A DNA stretch of 35,127 bases from a bacterium (GTDB lineage Bacteria; Bacteroidota; Ignavibacteria; Kapaibacteriales; UBA2268), in NCBI GenBank assembly GCA_030431515.1, contig JAUIIX010000034.1, positions 1-35,127 of the forward strand, given 5' to 3'. A program made the position numbers and the translations under genes. The notes beneath the pieces were generated by a model that saw only the letters and a program-made list of their open reading frames with translations, ran no database searches and was not told the origin of the DNA. Every line of letters starts with the position of its first letter. Position 1 is the first letter of the stretch. Below, in pieces: positions 1-7,160 of this stretch.

Positions 1-902
1 CAACTTGTAAATGAACTGCTTGAATTTTCTATTAATAATCCACCATCATTATTATCTGCATCACCTGTTTTAATATATCCATTTGCTACATCTAATGCTT
101 GACTTGGTGAATCTGTTCCGATTCCTAAAAATGTTGATGAATTATCAACAACAATTCCATTAGAAGTTGTCATTGTTCCACTATTATTGAACAAAATACC
201 ACCTTGGGTGCCAGCAGTATTTATCGCATCTTGTGAAATTTCAGGAGAATCTGACCAAGATAAATTTCCTTGACCATCTGTAACTAATGAAAATCCAGTA
301 GTTCCATTATCAGGAGGAAAAGTAAAAATCACATCTTCTGTGCTATTGGGATTTGCTAATAAAATTGCTTGATAATCTGTTGGAATTTGATCTGAATTTA
401 ATATTATTGTACCACTTGTTGATGGTCCGCCTACTCGAGCTGCTCCATTAACATCTAAGGCAAATTGAGGATTTTCTGTTCCAATTCCTAAAAAAGTATT
501 GGACGGATTGTAAAATAACCCAGAATCTCCACTCAACGAAGTAGAATTATTACCACCAACGAAAAAAGCAACTTGATTTGAGTTACCTGTTCCACTTAAT
601 CCGTTCGGCACAATCGTTACCCAACCTGGTAAAGAATGTAGATAATATTGAAACTTTCCTTCATCAGTATTGAAGATTACTAATCCATTTTGAGTTGCAC
701 CAACAGTAATAGCATCTCGCTGAATAGTTGTAAGTCTCGGTATTAGAATACCTTTATCATTTGATATTAATTCTAATATTGCTGATTCGTTTATATCTGG
801 ATCGCCTCCAGTATCTGATATTATCAAACCGTTGGCTTGAGAATATAAGTTATACGAGCATAGTATTAAGAATATCAGTATGTATTTTTTCAATTTATTC
901 AC
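1..902 (-). CDS. Secreted surface protein with GIGT/ALDV repeats, 5' part only
   Basis: An open frame on the minus strand runs off the left edge of the window; about 300 residues are visible. It begins at GTG (902) or, four codons in, TTG (893); there is no early ATG, and the start is chosen because a clean signal peptide follows (KKYILIFLILCSYNLYSQ). The mature part is rich in Asn, Ser, Gly and Thr. A unit of the form TFLGIGT-x2-P-x3-ALDV occurs twice (around residues 140 and 250), each time followed by a further short strand. Such units are typical of the long beta-rich, tail-fibre-like secreted proteins of Bacteroidota that often end in an S74 endosialidase-chaperone domain or a T9SS sorting domain; the C-terminus lies outside the window, so neither can be confirmed. 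It is a plausible cargo for the secretion system encoded further along, but that link is inference. Confidence 0.8.
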   Translation of the reverse strand, partial: MNKLKKYILIFLILCSYNLYSQANGLIISDTGGDPDINESAILELISNDKGILIPRLTTIQRDAITVGATQNGLVIFNTDEGKFQYYLHSLPGWVTIVPNGLSGTGNSNQVAFFVGGNNSTSLSGDSGLFYNPSNTFLGIGTENPQFALDVNGAARVGGPSTSGTIILNSDQIPTDYQAILLANPNSTEDVIFTFPPDNGTTGFSLVTDGQGNLSWSDSPEISQDAINTAGTQGGILFNNSGTMTTSNGIVVDNSSTFLGIGTDSPSQALDVANGYIKTGDADNNDGGLLIENSSSSFTS

Positions 903-1148
903 CCAATTTTGAATAATATTTTGATTTTTATAGCTTTTAACAACTAAAATTAACAAATTTATTTTATTTATCAACAACTATCATGCAATTTTGTTGAAAA
1001 GTTTGTAATTTTATGAATATTTTTTCATAAATCTACCAACTATTTTATTTAATTAGTAATCACTTTTTCCAACATTCAAAATTAATACCATTTTTCCCAA
1101 TTTTAATAAGTAATTTTACTGAAATTTCATTTTAATTACTAAATGTTT

Positions 1149-1156
1149 TAATTTTG
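1149..1156 (+). promoter_or_regulatory. Candidate carA promoter (TAATTTTG, -7 element)
   Basis: TAATTTTG fits the Bacteroidota housekeeping -7 consensus TAnnTTTG. A TTTC (three of four to the -33 TTTG) lies 20 nt upstream at 1125-1128. The predicted transcript would start near 1163, leaving about 25 nt before the carA ATG. The rest of the 903-1188 gap is AT-rich with nothing else recognisable. Confidence 0.35.
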
Positions 1157-1188
1157 TAACCGATACACTACAATTAAATGGAAAATAA

Positions 1189-2292
1189 ATGAAAAAAGCT
1201 ATTATTGCATTGGAAAATGGGTATTTCGATTTTGGATATACTTTTGCTTCTGAAGGAACTTTTTTTGCTGAGTTTGTATTCAATACAGCAATGTCTGGAT
1301 ACGAAGAAATTCTTACTGATCCTTCATACAAAGGTCAAATTGTATTATTTACTTATCCTTTAATTGGAAATTACGGAATCACCAATGAAGATGCTCAATC
1401 AAATAATATTCATGCTGAAGGTGCTATCGTTCGTGAATATTCTAATCTTGTCAGCAATTTCAGATCTAAATCTTCTTTAAAAGATTTTCTTGAATCTCAA
1501 GGTAAAATTGGTATTCAAGGATTAGATACAAGAGCTTTAACAAAACAAATTAGAACTACAGGTGCTATGAAAGGAGGTATCTCTACCGAACACTTAGATC
1601 CTGAAGTATTTGTTGAAATGGTTAAAAATTCTAAATCGATTTCTGATGAGAATATGTACCAACAAGTTATTTCTGATAAAGTAGTTACTTATGATGGTAA
1701 CTCTGAATCGAACTTAAATATTCTAGCAATAGATTTTGGTATAAAAGCAAATATCATTAAAGATTTACAAAGATATTATAAAAAAGTATTTCTTGTTCCT
1801 TTCAATGATAATTTTGAAAAAAATATTAAAGATTTAGATTATGATGGAGTATTTATTTCAAATGGTCCTGGAGATCCAAGAATTGTAAAAGAAATTGAAA
1901 AATATATTCACCAATTCGTTGAAATGAAAAAACCTCTCATCGGAATTTGCTTTGGTCACCAGTTGATTGGTCAAAGTTTTGGATTAGATACTTACAAAAT
2001 GCCTTTTGGACATCACGGTGGAAATCATCCTGTTCTTTACTATCCTGATGGAAAAGTTTATATTACTTCTCAAAATCATAACTATGCCTTATCAAAAGAA
2101 AAAGTTTTAGCAAGTCCAGATTGGGAAATTACTTGGGAAAATTTATTTGACAATACTGTTGCAGGAATTAGACACAAAACTCTTCCTATCGCATCAGTTC
2201 AATATCACCCTGAAGCTTCTCCTGGTCCAAATGAATCAAATAGTAGAGTATTCCAAGATTTCTATGAAGTTGTAAAATCGGGAAAAGAGTAA
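1189..2292 (+). CDS. carA: Carbamoyl-phosphate synthase, small (glutaminase) subunit
   Basis: This subunit hydrolyses glutamine and channels ammonia to the large subunit CarB, supplying carbamoyl phosphate for arginine and pyrimidine synthesis in the cytoplasm. The 367-residue length is normal for the family. Residues 1-150 form the CPSase N-terminal domain (GYEEILTDPSY, GLDTRALTKQIR). Residues 175-360 form a class I glutamine amidotransferase domain: FISNGPGDP, the nucleophile Cys254 in GICFGHQ, the HHGGNHPV segment, and His340 and Glu342 in QYHPEA. The catalytic triad is complete. carB is not adjacent within the window; the gene stands alone, converging on a CHAT gene with only two bases between stop codons. 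The ATG at 1189 starts the conserved N-terminus directly. Confidence 0.97.
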   Translation: MKKAIIALENGYFDFGYTFASEGTFFAEFVFNTAMSGYEEILTDPSYKGQIVLFTYPLIGNYGITNEDAQSNNIHAEGAIVREYSNLVSNFRSKSSLKDFLESQGKIGIQGLDTRALTKQIRTTGAMKGGISTEHLDPEVFVEMVKNSKSISDENMYQQVISDKVVTYDGNSESNLNILAIDFGIKANIIKDLQRYYKKVFLVPFNDNFEKNIKDLDYDGVFISNGPGDPRIVKEIEKYIHQFVEMKKPLIGICFGHQLIGQSFGLDTYKMPFGHHGGNHPVLYYPDGKVYITSQNHNYALSKEKVLASPDWEITWENLFDNTVAGIRHKTLPIASVQYHPEASPGPNESNSRVFQDFYEVVKSGKE

Positions 2293-2306
2293 TTTTACTC
2301 TTTTCC
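2281..2306. terminator. Perfect palindrome shared by the ends of carA and the CHAT gene
   Basis: The arms GGAAAAGAGTAA (2281-2292) and TTACTCTTTTCC (2295-2306) are exact reverse complements around two T's. Each arm is the last three codons plus stop of one of the two convergent genes, so both proteins end Gly-Lys-Glu. As RNA it would fold on either strand into a stable hairpin with a very tight loop. It probably acts as a bidirectional transcript end, although neither strand has a long U-tract after it. Confidence 0.6.
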
Positions 2307-5051
2307 TAATAATTTAAAAGCACCCCAGAAGTAAGGTTCTTTATATCTATCTCTTATAACTAATCTTGCTTCTCTAAATGCTTGAATTTTGTCCATCCCA
2401 TTCAAATATCTTTGATAAAATTCTACCATTAATTCTTGTGTTGTTTTATCATCTACTGTCCATAAACTCATTATAATTGATTTCGCTCCTGCAACTTGGA
2501 AAGCTCTTTGTAAACCATAAACCCCTTCCCCATTCATTACTTCACCTAAACCAGTTTCACAAGCCGACATTACAACTAATTCTGTTCCACGTAAATCCAT
2601 ATTTTTAACTTCAAAAGCAGTTAATATTCCATTATCTTTAGTTTCTTTAGAACCATCATAATTCAAGAAGTTAGATGCCCCACTAAATAACAATCCTGAT
2701 CTTAACAAAGGATTTTGTACTGCTTTCTCTACATCTACTCCAAACACACTTTCACCTTCAACTTCAGATAAATCACTTAAAAAATATCCGTGTGTAGCTA
2801 TATGTAAAATATATGGAGATTTAGTAGTTTTGAAGTTAGCTTCACTTGCCTCATTTTCAGTTAATTTTAAAGCTTTTTGATTCCTTTCATTAAATATTTC
2901 TTCAATTTTATTAACCTCAATTCCAGTACCTGGTAAAGGCGAAATCAATATTTGATTCTTTTTATCAATTTTAGAAGCCATTTTATAAGTTTCTTCAGCA
3001 TTTTCTAATTCATAATTTGGATTCCCCATAAAAATAGATTTCCCATTTGTATTAGAAAACTTATTATCTATTAATATCTCTTTAGTATTATTCAAATTAA
3101 TAATAGTTTTATTATCTAAAACAAAATTTCCATCTGGCATTCTTAACGAAGAAATATTAATCAAATTATAAACTCCATCAGACGATAAGTAAATTCTTTT
3201 TTTGTCACCTAACTTCTCATCAATTTCTTTCCAATAAGCATTATATGAATTTTTATCGGGAAATTTAGCTTTAACAGTTTTCTTATATCTCATCAAAAAC
3301 TTACCATCCAGCTCATCAGCATTTTCCAATAAAATTAATCTTGGTCTATCTTTTGTTTCACTTGTTAATATCAATATTGCATAAAACATTGAATCAATTT
3401 TAGCTTTTGTATAAAAGTTAAATCTAATAATCTCAATAGCAACTTCATCTGCCTTCAATTTTGATTGAATATCTTTCCAAGTATAATCTTTATTCAAATC
3501 ATTGGAATATTTAGAAAGTTTAATAGAGATGTCTTTTTCTAAAGCATTTGTTTTATTCTCAAATTCTTCAATATCAATACCTAATCTTTCTATCTCAATT
3601 TGATTTTTACTATATAATTCAGATAATTGTTCTTTGAAAGCAACTAATTTTTTATACTCAATTAATAATTCTTCATCTCCAGAATTTTCAATATTAGTAG
3701 ATAAATTTTTAGAATAATCTAATAAAATACCCTTAGTCTTAATATGATAATCATACATTTTTCCTAAAATCATTGGATTATCTACATTCCTTGAAACAAC
3801 ATAAGAATTAAACATATCAAAACGTTCTTTTATCATTCGATAAAATTTAGTTTTTTCAGATTCACTAAAATATGGGAAGTAATTTTCTAATTGAAAAAAG
3901 TAAACTTCAAACGCTTCAAAATATTTTTTATCCGCCTCTTCATAATATTCTAATGCCTTCAAAAGACCTGCTACATTGTGTAATGCAGATGCATATTGAA
4001 TGTTCTTTTCTCCGTATAATTGTCTTGTAATCTCTAAATTTTCAATAAATAATTGATAAGCAGCTTCTAATTCATTATTAATCCATTTAGTAATCCCTAA
4101 TGCTTTCAACATCTTAGAATACAAAGGATGTCCCATTCCTAATGCCCCTTTCACTTTTGGTAAAGCACTTTCCAATACCTTACTTGCCAAATCATCTCTA
4201 CCTAATCTAATTTGTAATTGCGAATAATTATAAACAGTATTTGCTTTATCAACAGTCATTGGACCCTTATCATCCAAACTCGTATTCTTAGTCAATTCTT
4301 CAGCTTTTTTAGAATCTCCTGATAATACATATAGTGAAGCAAGTTGAAACTGAGTACTTACCCTATCTGGATGACCCTCTGGCAAAGACACCTTCATAAT
4401 AGCATAAGATTCTTCCAAATACTTCAAAGCCAAATCTCTATTACCTAATCCCTCATATAGCATTCCCAAATTCATCAAAGTCAATCCAGTAGATGGATCA
4501 TTCTTGCTTAACTTCTGTTTTTTAATTATCAAAGACTCACTCAACAACTTCTCGGCTTCCGGATAATTCCCTTTATTATAATAATACATACCCAAGTTAT
4601 TAATAGACTTAGCATAAGATGTATCCATATTACCCATCACACGCAACTTAATATCGATCGACTCCTTGAGCAATTCCTCAACCTTATCATTCTTACCAAT
4701 GCTTGCATAAACTACACTCAAATTATTCACAGCTCTGGCATAATACAAATCTTCTTTACTTCTGAACTTCAGAATCAAGAATTTTTCCATCTCATAATAT
4801 TCAATAGACTTGTCATAAAGCCCTTTATAAAAATAAATCTTACCTAAAGTACCATATTGATTAATATGAAACTTACTCGAGTCTCCATAAATCCTGGTAA
4901 CATCTTTAATAGCTTCATGAGTAAAATTTATTGCTGCATCAAAATCTCTCTTTTGGATAGACTCATTCGCCTTATCACTCATCTCTTTCCAGACTTGTGA
5001 ATTAAGTGTAGCAATCGAAAATAAAGTAAAAAGTAAAAATAATTTTAACAT
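2295..5051 (-). CDS. Secreted TPR-CHAT protein (caspase-like peptidase)
   Basis: A 918-residue protein with a signal peptide (MLKLFLLFTLFSIATLNS), so it acts outside the cytoplasm or is surface exposed. Residues about 30-410 are tandem tetratricopeptide repeats (segments such as NLGMYYYNKGNYPEAEKLL and NLGMLYEGLGNRDLALKYL). A charged, coiled-coil-like stretch covers about 440-520. The C-terminal 300 residues are a CHAT domain of the caspase/separase clan, with both catalytic motifs: HIATHGYF (His754) and MSACETGLGEV (Cys831), followed by GVYGLQRAFQVAGAKSIIMS. In characterised CHAT peptidases the TPRs sense a partner and the CHAT cleaves it; the substrate here is unknown. It follows the miaE-like gene by 12 nt and is probably cotranscribed. 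Cytoplasmic CHATs are often defence effectors, but the signal peptide argues against that role here. Confidence 0.92.
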   Translation of the reverse strand: MLKLFLLFTLFSIATLNSQVWKEMSDKANESIQKRDFDAAINFTHEAIKDVTRIYGDSSKFHINQYGTLGKIYFYKGLYDKSIEYYEMEKFLILKFRSKEDLYYARAVNNLSVVYASIGKNDKVEELLKESIDIKLRVMGNMDTSYAKSINNLGMYYYNKGNYPEAEKLLSESLIIKKQKLSKNDPSTGLTLMNLGMLYEGLGNRDLALKYLEESYAIMKVSLPEGHPDRVSTQFQLASLYVLSGDSKKAEELTKNTSLDDKGPMTVDKANTVYNYSQLQIRLGRDDLASKVLESALPKVKGALGMGHPLYSKMLKALGITKWINNELEAAYQLFIENLEITRQLYGEKNIQYASALHNVAGLLKALEYYEEADKKYFEAFEVYFFQLENYFPYFSESEKTKFYRMIKERFDMFNSYVVSRNVDNPMILGKMYDYHIKTKGILLDYSKNLSTNIENSGDEELLIEYKKLVAFKEQLSELYSKNQIEIERLGIDIEEFENKTNALEKDISIKLSKYSNDLNKDYTWKDIQSKLKADEVAIEIIRFNFYTKAKIDSMFYAILILTSETKDRPRLILLENADELDGKFLMRYKKTVKAKFPDKNSYNAYWKEIDEKLGDKKRIYLSSDGVYNLINISSLRMPDGNFVLDNKTIINLNNTKEILIDNKFSNTNGKSIFMGNPNYELENAEETYKMASKIDKKNQILISPLPGTGIEVNKIEEIFNERNQKALKLTENEASEANFKTTKSPYILHIATHGYFLSDLSEVEGESVFGVDVEKAVQNPLLRSGLLFSGASNFLNYDGSKETKDNGILTAFEVKNMDLRGTELVVMSACETGLGEVMNGEGVYGLQRAFQVAGAKSIIMSLWTVDDKTTQELMVEFYQRYLNGMDKIQAFREARLVIRDRYKEPYFWGAFKLLGKE

Positions 5052-5063
5052 AATAAATCCTAT

Positions 5064-5648
5064 TTAACCATGAATTAGTGGAGCATTACCATAATTTTTA
5101 ATTATATCTGCCTCAAAATTAAGAAATTCTTCCCAAATATTATCTACATCCATCAAATCAGCACCATATTTTTTAGCAAAATCCAAAAATAATTTATAGT
5201 GACCAGCTTCCGACTTAACCAGTTCATTATAAAAATCTGCCAATTTTTTATCTTTAACATTTACAGCCAAAACCCGAAATCTTTCACAACTTCTCGCTTC
5301 AATCATTGCAGAAAGCAATAATCGATTAATCAAATTAACTTTCTTATCACGAGTTTTAGTAAAAAACTTTCTCAAATCATTAACATACTCATCACGTCTT
5401 TCGCAATCCAACTCCCAACCCTTATCTAAAATAATATCGTGAACTCGTTTGAAATGATCCATTTCTTCCAAAACAACAACAGACATTGCACTAACAAGCT
5501 CAGAATAATCAGGATAAGTAACAATAAGAGACAAAGCCGAAGAAGCAGCTTTTTGTTCACAAAATGCATGATCAATAAGAGCTTCCTTCAAATTATTTTC
5601 AACCAAAAAAGCCCATCTTTTATCAGTAGCAAGTTTTAATCTTAACAT
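5064..5648 (-). CDS. miaE: MiaE-family tRNA 2-methylthio-N6-isopentenyladenosine hydroxylase
   Basis: A ferritin-like non-haem di-iron protein predicted to hydroxylate the isopentenyl group of ms2i6A37 in tRNA. I place the start at the ATG at 5648 (194 residues, MLRLKLATDKRW). An ATG 69 nt upstream would add a hydrophobic leader, MRFLLIFLLKNINFEF, that does not belong to this cytoplasmic fold. Two ExxH di-iron motifs are visible, E62-M-D-H65 and E147-A-G-H150, with Glu31 and Glu117 (IEARSCERF) as the remaining likely ligands. The length matches the short Bacteroidota form of the family rather than the longer enterobacterial one. It is followed 12 nt later by the CHAT gene. The family call is strong; the exact substrate is not proven by sequence. 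Confidence 0.85.
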   Translation of the reverse strand: MLRLKLATDKRWAFLVENNLKEALIDHAFCEQKAASSALSLIVTYPDYSELVSAMSVVVLEEMDHFKRVHDIILDKGWELDCERRDEYVNDLRKFFTKTRDKKVNLINRLLLSAMIEARSCERFRVLAVNVKDKKLADFYNELVKSEAGHYKLFLDFAKKYGADLMDVDNIWEEFLNFEADIIKNYGNAPLIHG

Positions 5649-6048
5649 TATAAATAATAAATAAACAATAAATTCAAAATTAATATTTTTTAATAAAAAT
5701 ATCAACAAAAACCTCATATTAATAAAAATAAATTACAAATATTTTAAAACAAAATACTTTATAAAAACTATTTAACTATTAATTTCGCAAAGAAATTCTG
5801 AGCGAAGCGTGGAATCCAATGTTTAAAATTCCCCTCGGTCATTGAGCGTAGTCGAAATGTAAAAAAGGGTGTCGCGTTATCGACGGGGTATTTCTTTTGT
5901 TTTCAACTCTATAAATACTCTAAACCCTACCTAAAATCCACCAGTCATTCTGAGGCGTAGCCGAAGAATCTTCCAGAAATTACCAACGTAATTCTGAAGA
6001 CAGTTCTTTGAAAAACTACAAATGCAGCAAAAATTAATGTAAACGTAA

Positions 6049-6068
6049 GGGAAATTCATGAATTTCCC
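6049..6068. repeat. Perfect 20-nt palindrome
   Basis: The half-site GGGAAATTCA is followed directly by its exact reverse complement, flanked by GTAA on the left and CTAC on the right. The form (GTA, G-run, palindrome, C-run, TAC) is that of dispersed palindromic repeats seen in many low-GC genomes. It could also be a protein-binding site. Confidence 0.6.
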
Positions 6069-6085
6069 CTACAAAAAACAAAAAT

Positions 6086-6205
6086 CACCCATTTTACTGC
6101 AAAAACTGCAGAAATCTTATAAAACAATAAATACTAACAATTTACAAAGGGTAAAAATGCTAAAAATAGTAAAATATACAAAAAATCACTGCAAAATACT
6201 GCAAA
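6086..6205 (+). repeat. 120-nt direct repeat, copy 1
   Basis: Starts CACCCATTTTACTGC and ends ATACTGCAAA. It differs from copy 2, 271 nt downstream, by about eight positions including one single-base indel. The unit contains four TGCA(A/G) motifs and an internal TACAAAGGGTAAAAATGC block that is identical in both copies. No open frame is conserved between the copies. Confidence 0.9.
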
Positions 6206-6356
6206 TTCTCCCGTATTTGTAGGGAACGGTTAGAAAACAACAAAACTTTAATTTGCAACAATTTTAAGATTAAAAGAGATGATATAAACTACCTTACTGC
6301 ACAAAACCGTTCCTAAATTATCTAATACTAAAAACTGTTCTTTGAAAAACAAAAAA

Positions 6357-6477
6357 CACCCATTTTACTGCAAAAACTGCAGGATTCATATAAAACAATA
6401 AATACTAATAATTTACAAAGGGTAAAAATGCTAAAAATAGTAAAATATACAAAATTATCGCTGCAAAATACTGCAAA
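6357..6477 (+). repeat. 120-nt direct repeat, copy 2
   Basis: Second copy of the repeat at 6086-6205. It is preceded by GTTCTTTGAAAAAC, a motif also found 84 nt before copy 1 (6003-6016). That motif plus the first third of the repeat recurs inverted at 23849-23895 in island 2, so the mobile or dispersed unit probably begins at GTTCTTTG. Confidence 0.9.
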
Positions 6478-6614
6478 AACTGCAACTTTTTTCATCCGAA
6501 GGACAACACAAAAAATACAGCATAACTAAATACTGAAAAATTTATAAGATTATTAAGATAGATATGGTATGATTGATTGGCTAAATATGTAGATTAACAT
6601 ATTGAGGAAAAAGA

Positions 6615-6638
6615 GAAACCGATTATAAAATCGGTTTC
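6615..6638 (-). terminator. Rho-independent terminator of the 127-residue gene
   Basis: The arms GAAACCGATT and AATCGGTTTC form a 10-bp stem with the loop ATAA. On the minus strand the hairpin is followed by CTCTTTTTCC. It lies 9 nt after the stop codon at 6647. Confidence 0.75.
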
Positions 6639-6646
6639 AATTAAAT

Positions 6647-7030
6647 TTATGCTAATGACTCAAATTGATCTTCAAATAAATATAGAATATCGCTCGGTGT
6701 TAAGTTTGCTTGAGCTTGTTTCATATATTCTTTATTGTTAGTATTGACTACTTTTCTAAGTTCAGCAATGGCTTCTTTGAAAGATTCAATAGGAGCATTT
6801 TCGAGTGAGAATAATGGATTAGTATTATCCATTTGTATATTATTCTCCAAATTTTCGATAGCACTTAGCAATACATTTTGTTGCCATTTGGCTTTATCAT
6901 TTGCTGTTGTACTATTTGTCTCAACAAAAGAATTTTTCTTTACTTCTTTGTTTTTGTTGATATTTAAAGCGTCAACTAAGAAAGAATCATAGTGAGCATT
7001 CGTGCTGTTTGTGATATTTTTAACATCCAT
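6647..7030 (-). CDS. Unknown 127-residue protein behind a sigma-54 promoter
   Basis: I do not recognise the family. The protein is soluble, without signal peptide, membrane segment or cysteine. Residues 1-45 are Asn/Thr/Ser-rich and look disordered. Residues 48-75 (KAKWQQNVLLSAIENLENNI) and 82-127 are predicted helices, ending in NLTPSDILYLFEDQFESLA. Gene reality is supported by its own promoter (TGGCAC-N5-TTGCA at 7066-7081) and terminator (6615-6638). It lies 130 nt downstream of ftsI but appears separately controlled. Sigma-54 often drives flagellar, nitrogen or envelope-stress genes, and a short helical protein of this kind could be a regulator or export partner; that is conjecture. Confidence 0.7.
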   Translation of the reverse strand: MDVKNITNSTNAHYDSFLVDALNINKNKEVKKNSFVETNSTTANDKAKWQQNVLLSAIENLENNIQMDNTNPLFSLENAPIESFKEAIAELRKVVNTNNKEYMKQAQANLTPSDILYLFEDQFESLA

Positions 7031-7065
7031 GTCTAAAACCCTTTTATTTAGAATACTAAATTAAG

Positions 7066-7081
7066 TGCAATTAAAGTGCCA
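7066..7081 (-). promoter_or_regulatory. Sigma-54 (RpoN) -24/-12 promoter
   Basis: Read on the minus strand the site is TGGCACTTTAATTGCA. It has the invariant GG and GC with exactly 10 nt between them and matches the consensus TGGCAC-N5-TTGCW at every conserved position. The transcript would start near 7055, about 25 nt before the start codon at 7030. A TAACTTTG element (7087 to 7080) overlaps its upstream edge and could be a second, housekeeping-type -7 element. Confidence 0.65.
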
Positions 7082-7160
7082 AAGTTATTTTTTATGGCAT
7101 TCTTTAACTTTACAAAGTTCTTAACTTTTTGTTAAATATAAAATAAGAAGAAATACTTAT

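Larger units (their letters stand above)
5649..6646. other. Gene-free repeat island 1
   Basis: About 1 kb without a credible gene between miaE and the 127-residue gene. From left to right it holds a GCGAAGC element (5795-5820), a GAGCGTAGTCGAAATG element (5840-5859), an element with GTCG/CGAC arms flanked by ACCC and a GGGGTATTTC tail (5861-5896), a GTCATTCTGAGGCGTAGCC element (5944-5972), a perfect 20-nt palindrome (6049-6068), two copies of a 120-nt repeat, and an inverted pair around GGAACGGTT (6219-6232 and 6304-6317). The first four elements and the start of the 120-nt repeat recur, inverted, in island 2. The mosaic of short palindromic families resembles REP-like DNA found between genes in many FCB genomes. 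Confidence 0.8.

Noticed and set aside
1116-1331. 71-residue minus-strand frame over the start of carA
   Set aside because: It overlaps the conserved carA N-terminus antisense and shows no recognisable feature.
2295-5051. CHAT gene as part of an antiphage or gasdermin-like defence system
   Set aside because: It has a signal peptide, and no gasdermin, nuclease, cyclase or other effector lies next to it; the neighbours are housekeeping genes.
5649-5717. N-terminal extension of the MiaE-like protein
   Set aside because: The extra 23 residues form a hydrophobic leader out of keeping with a cytoplasmic di-iron tRNA enzyme, and the conserved fold begins at the internal ATG.
6086-6477. Possible CRISPR array in repeat island 1
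   Set aside because: Only two long copies (120 nt) are present, with unequal surroundings. There is no series of short repeats with regular spacers, and no cas gene lies in the window.
5649-6646. tRNA or other structured RNA gene in the gene-free islands
   Set aside because: I looked for T-arm-like GGTTCGA sequences with a matching acceptor stem in both islands and found none; the hairpins present belong to dispersed repeat elements.
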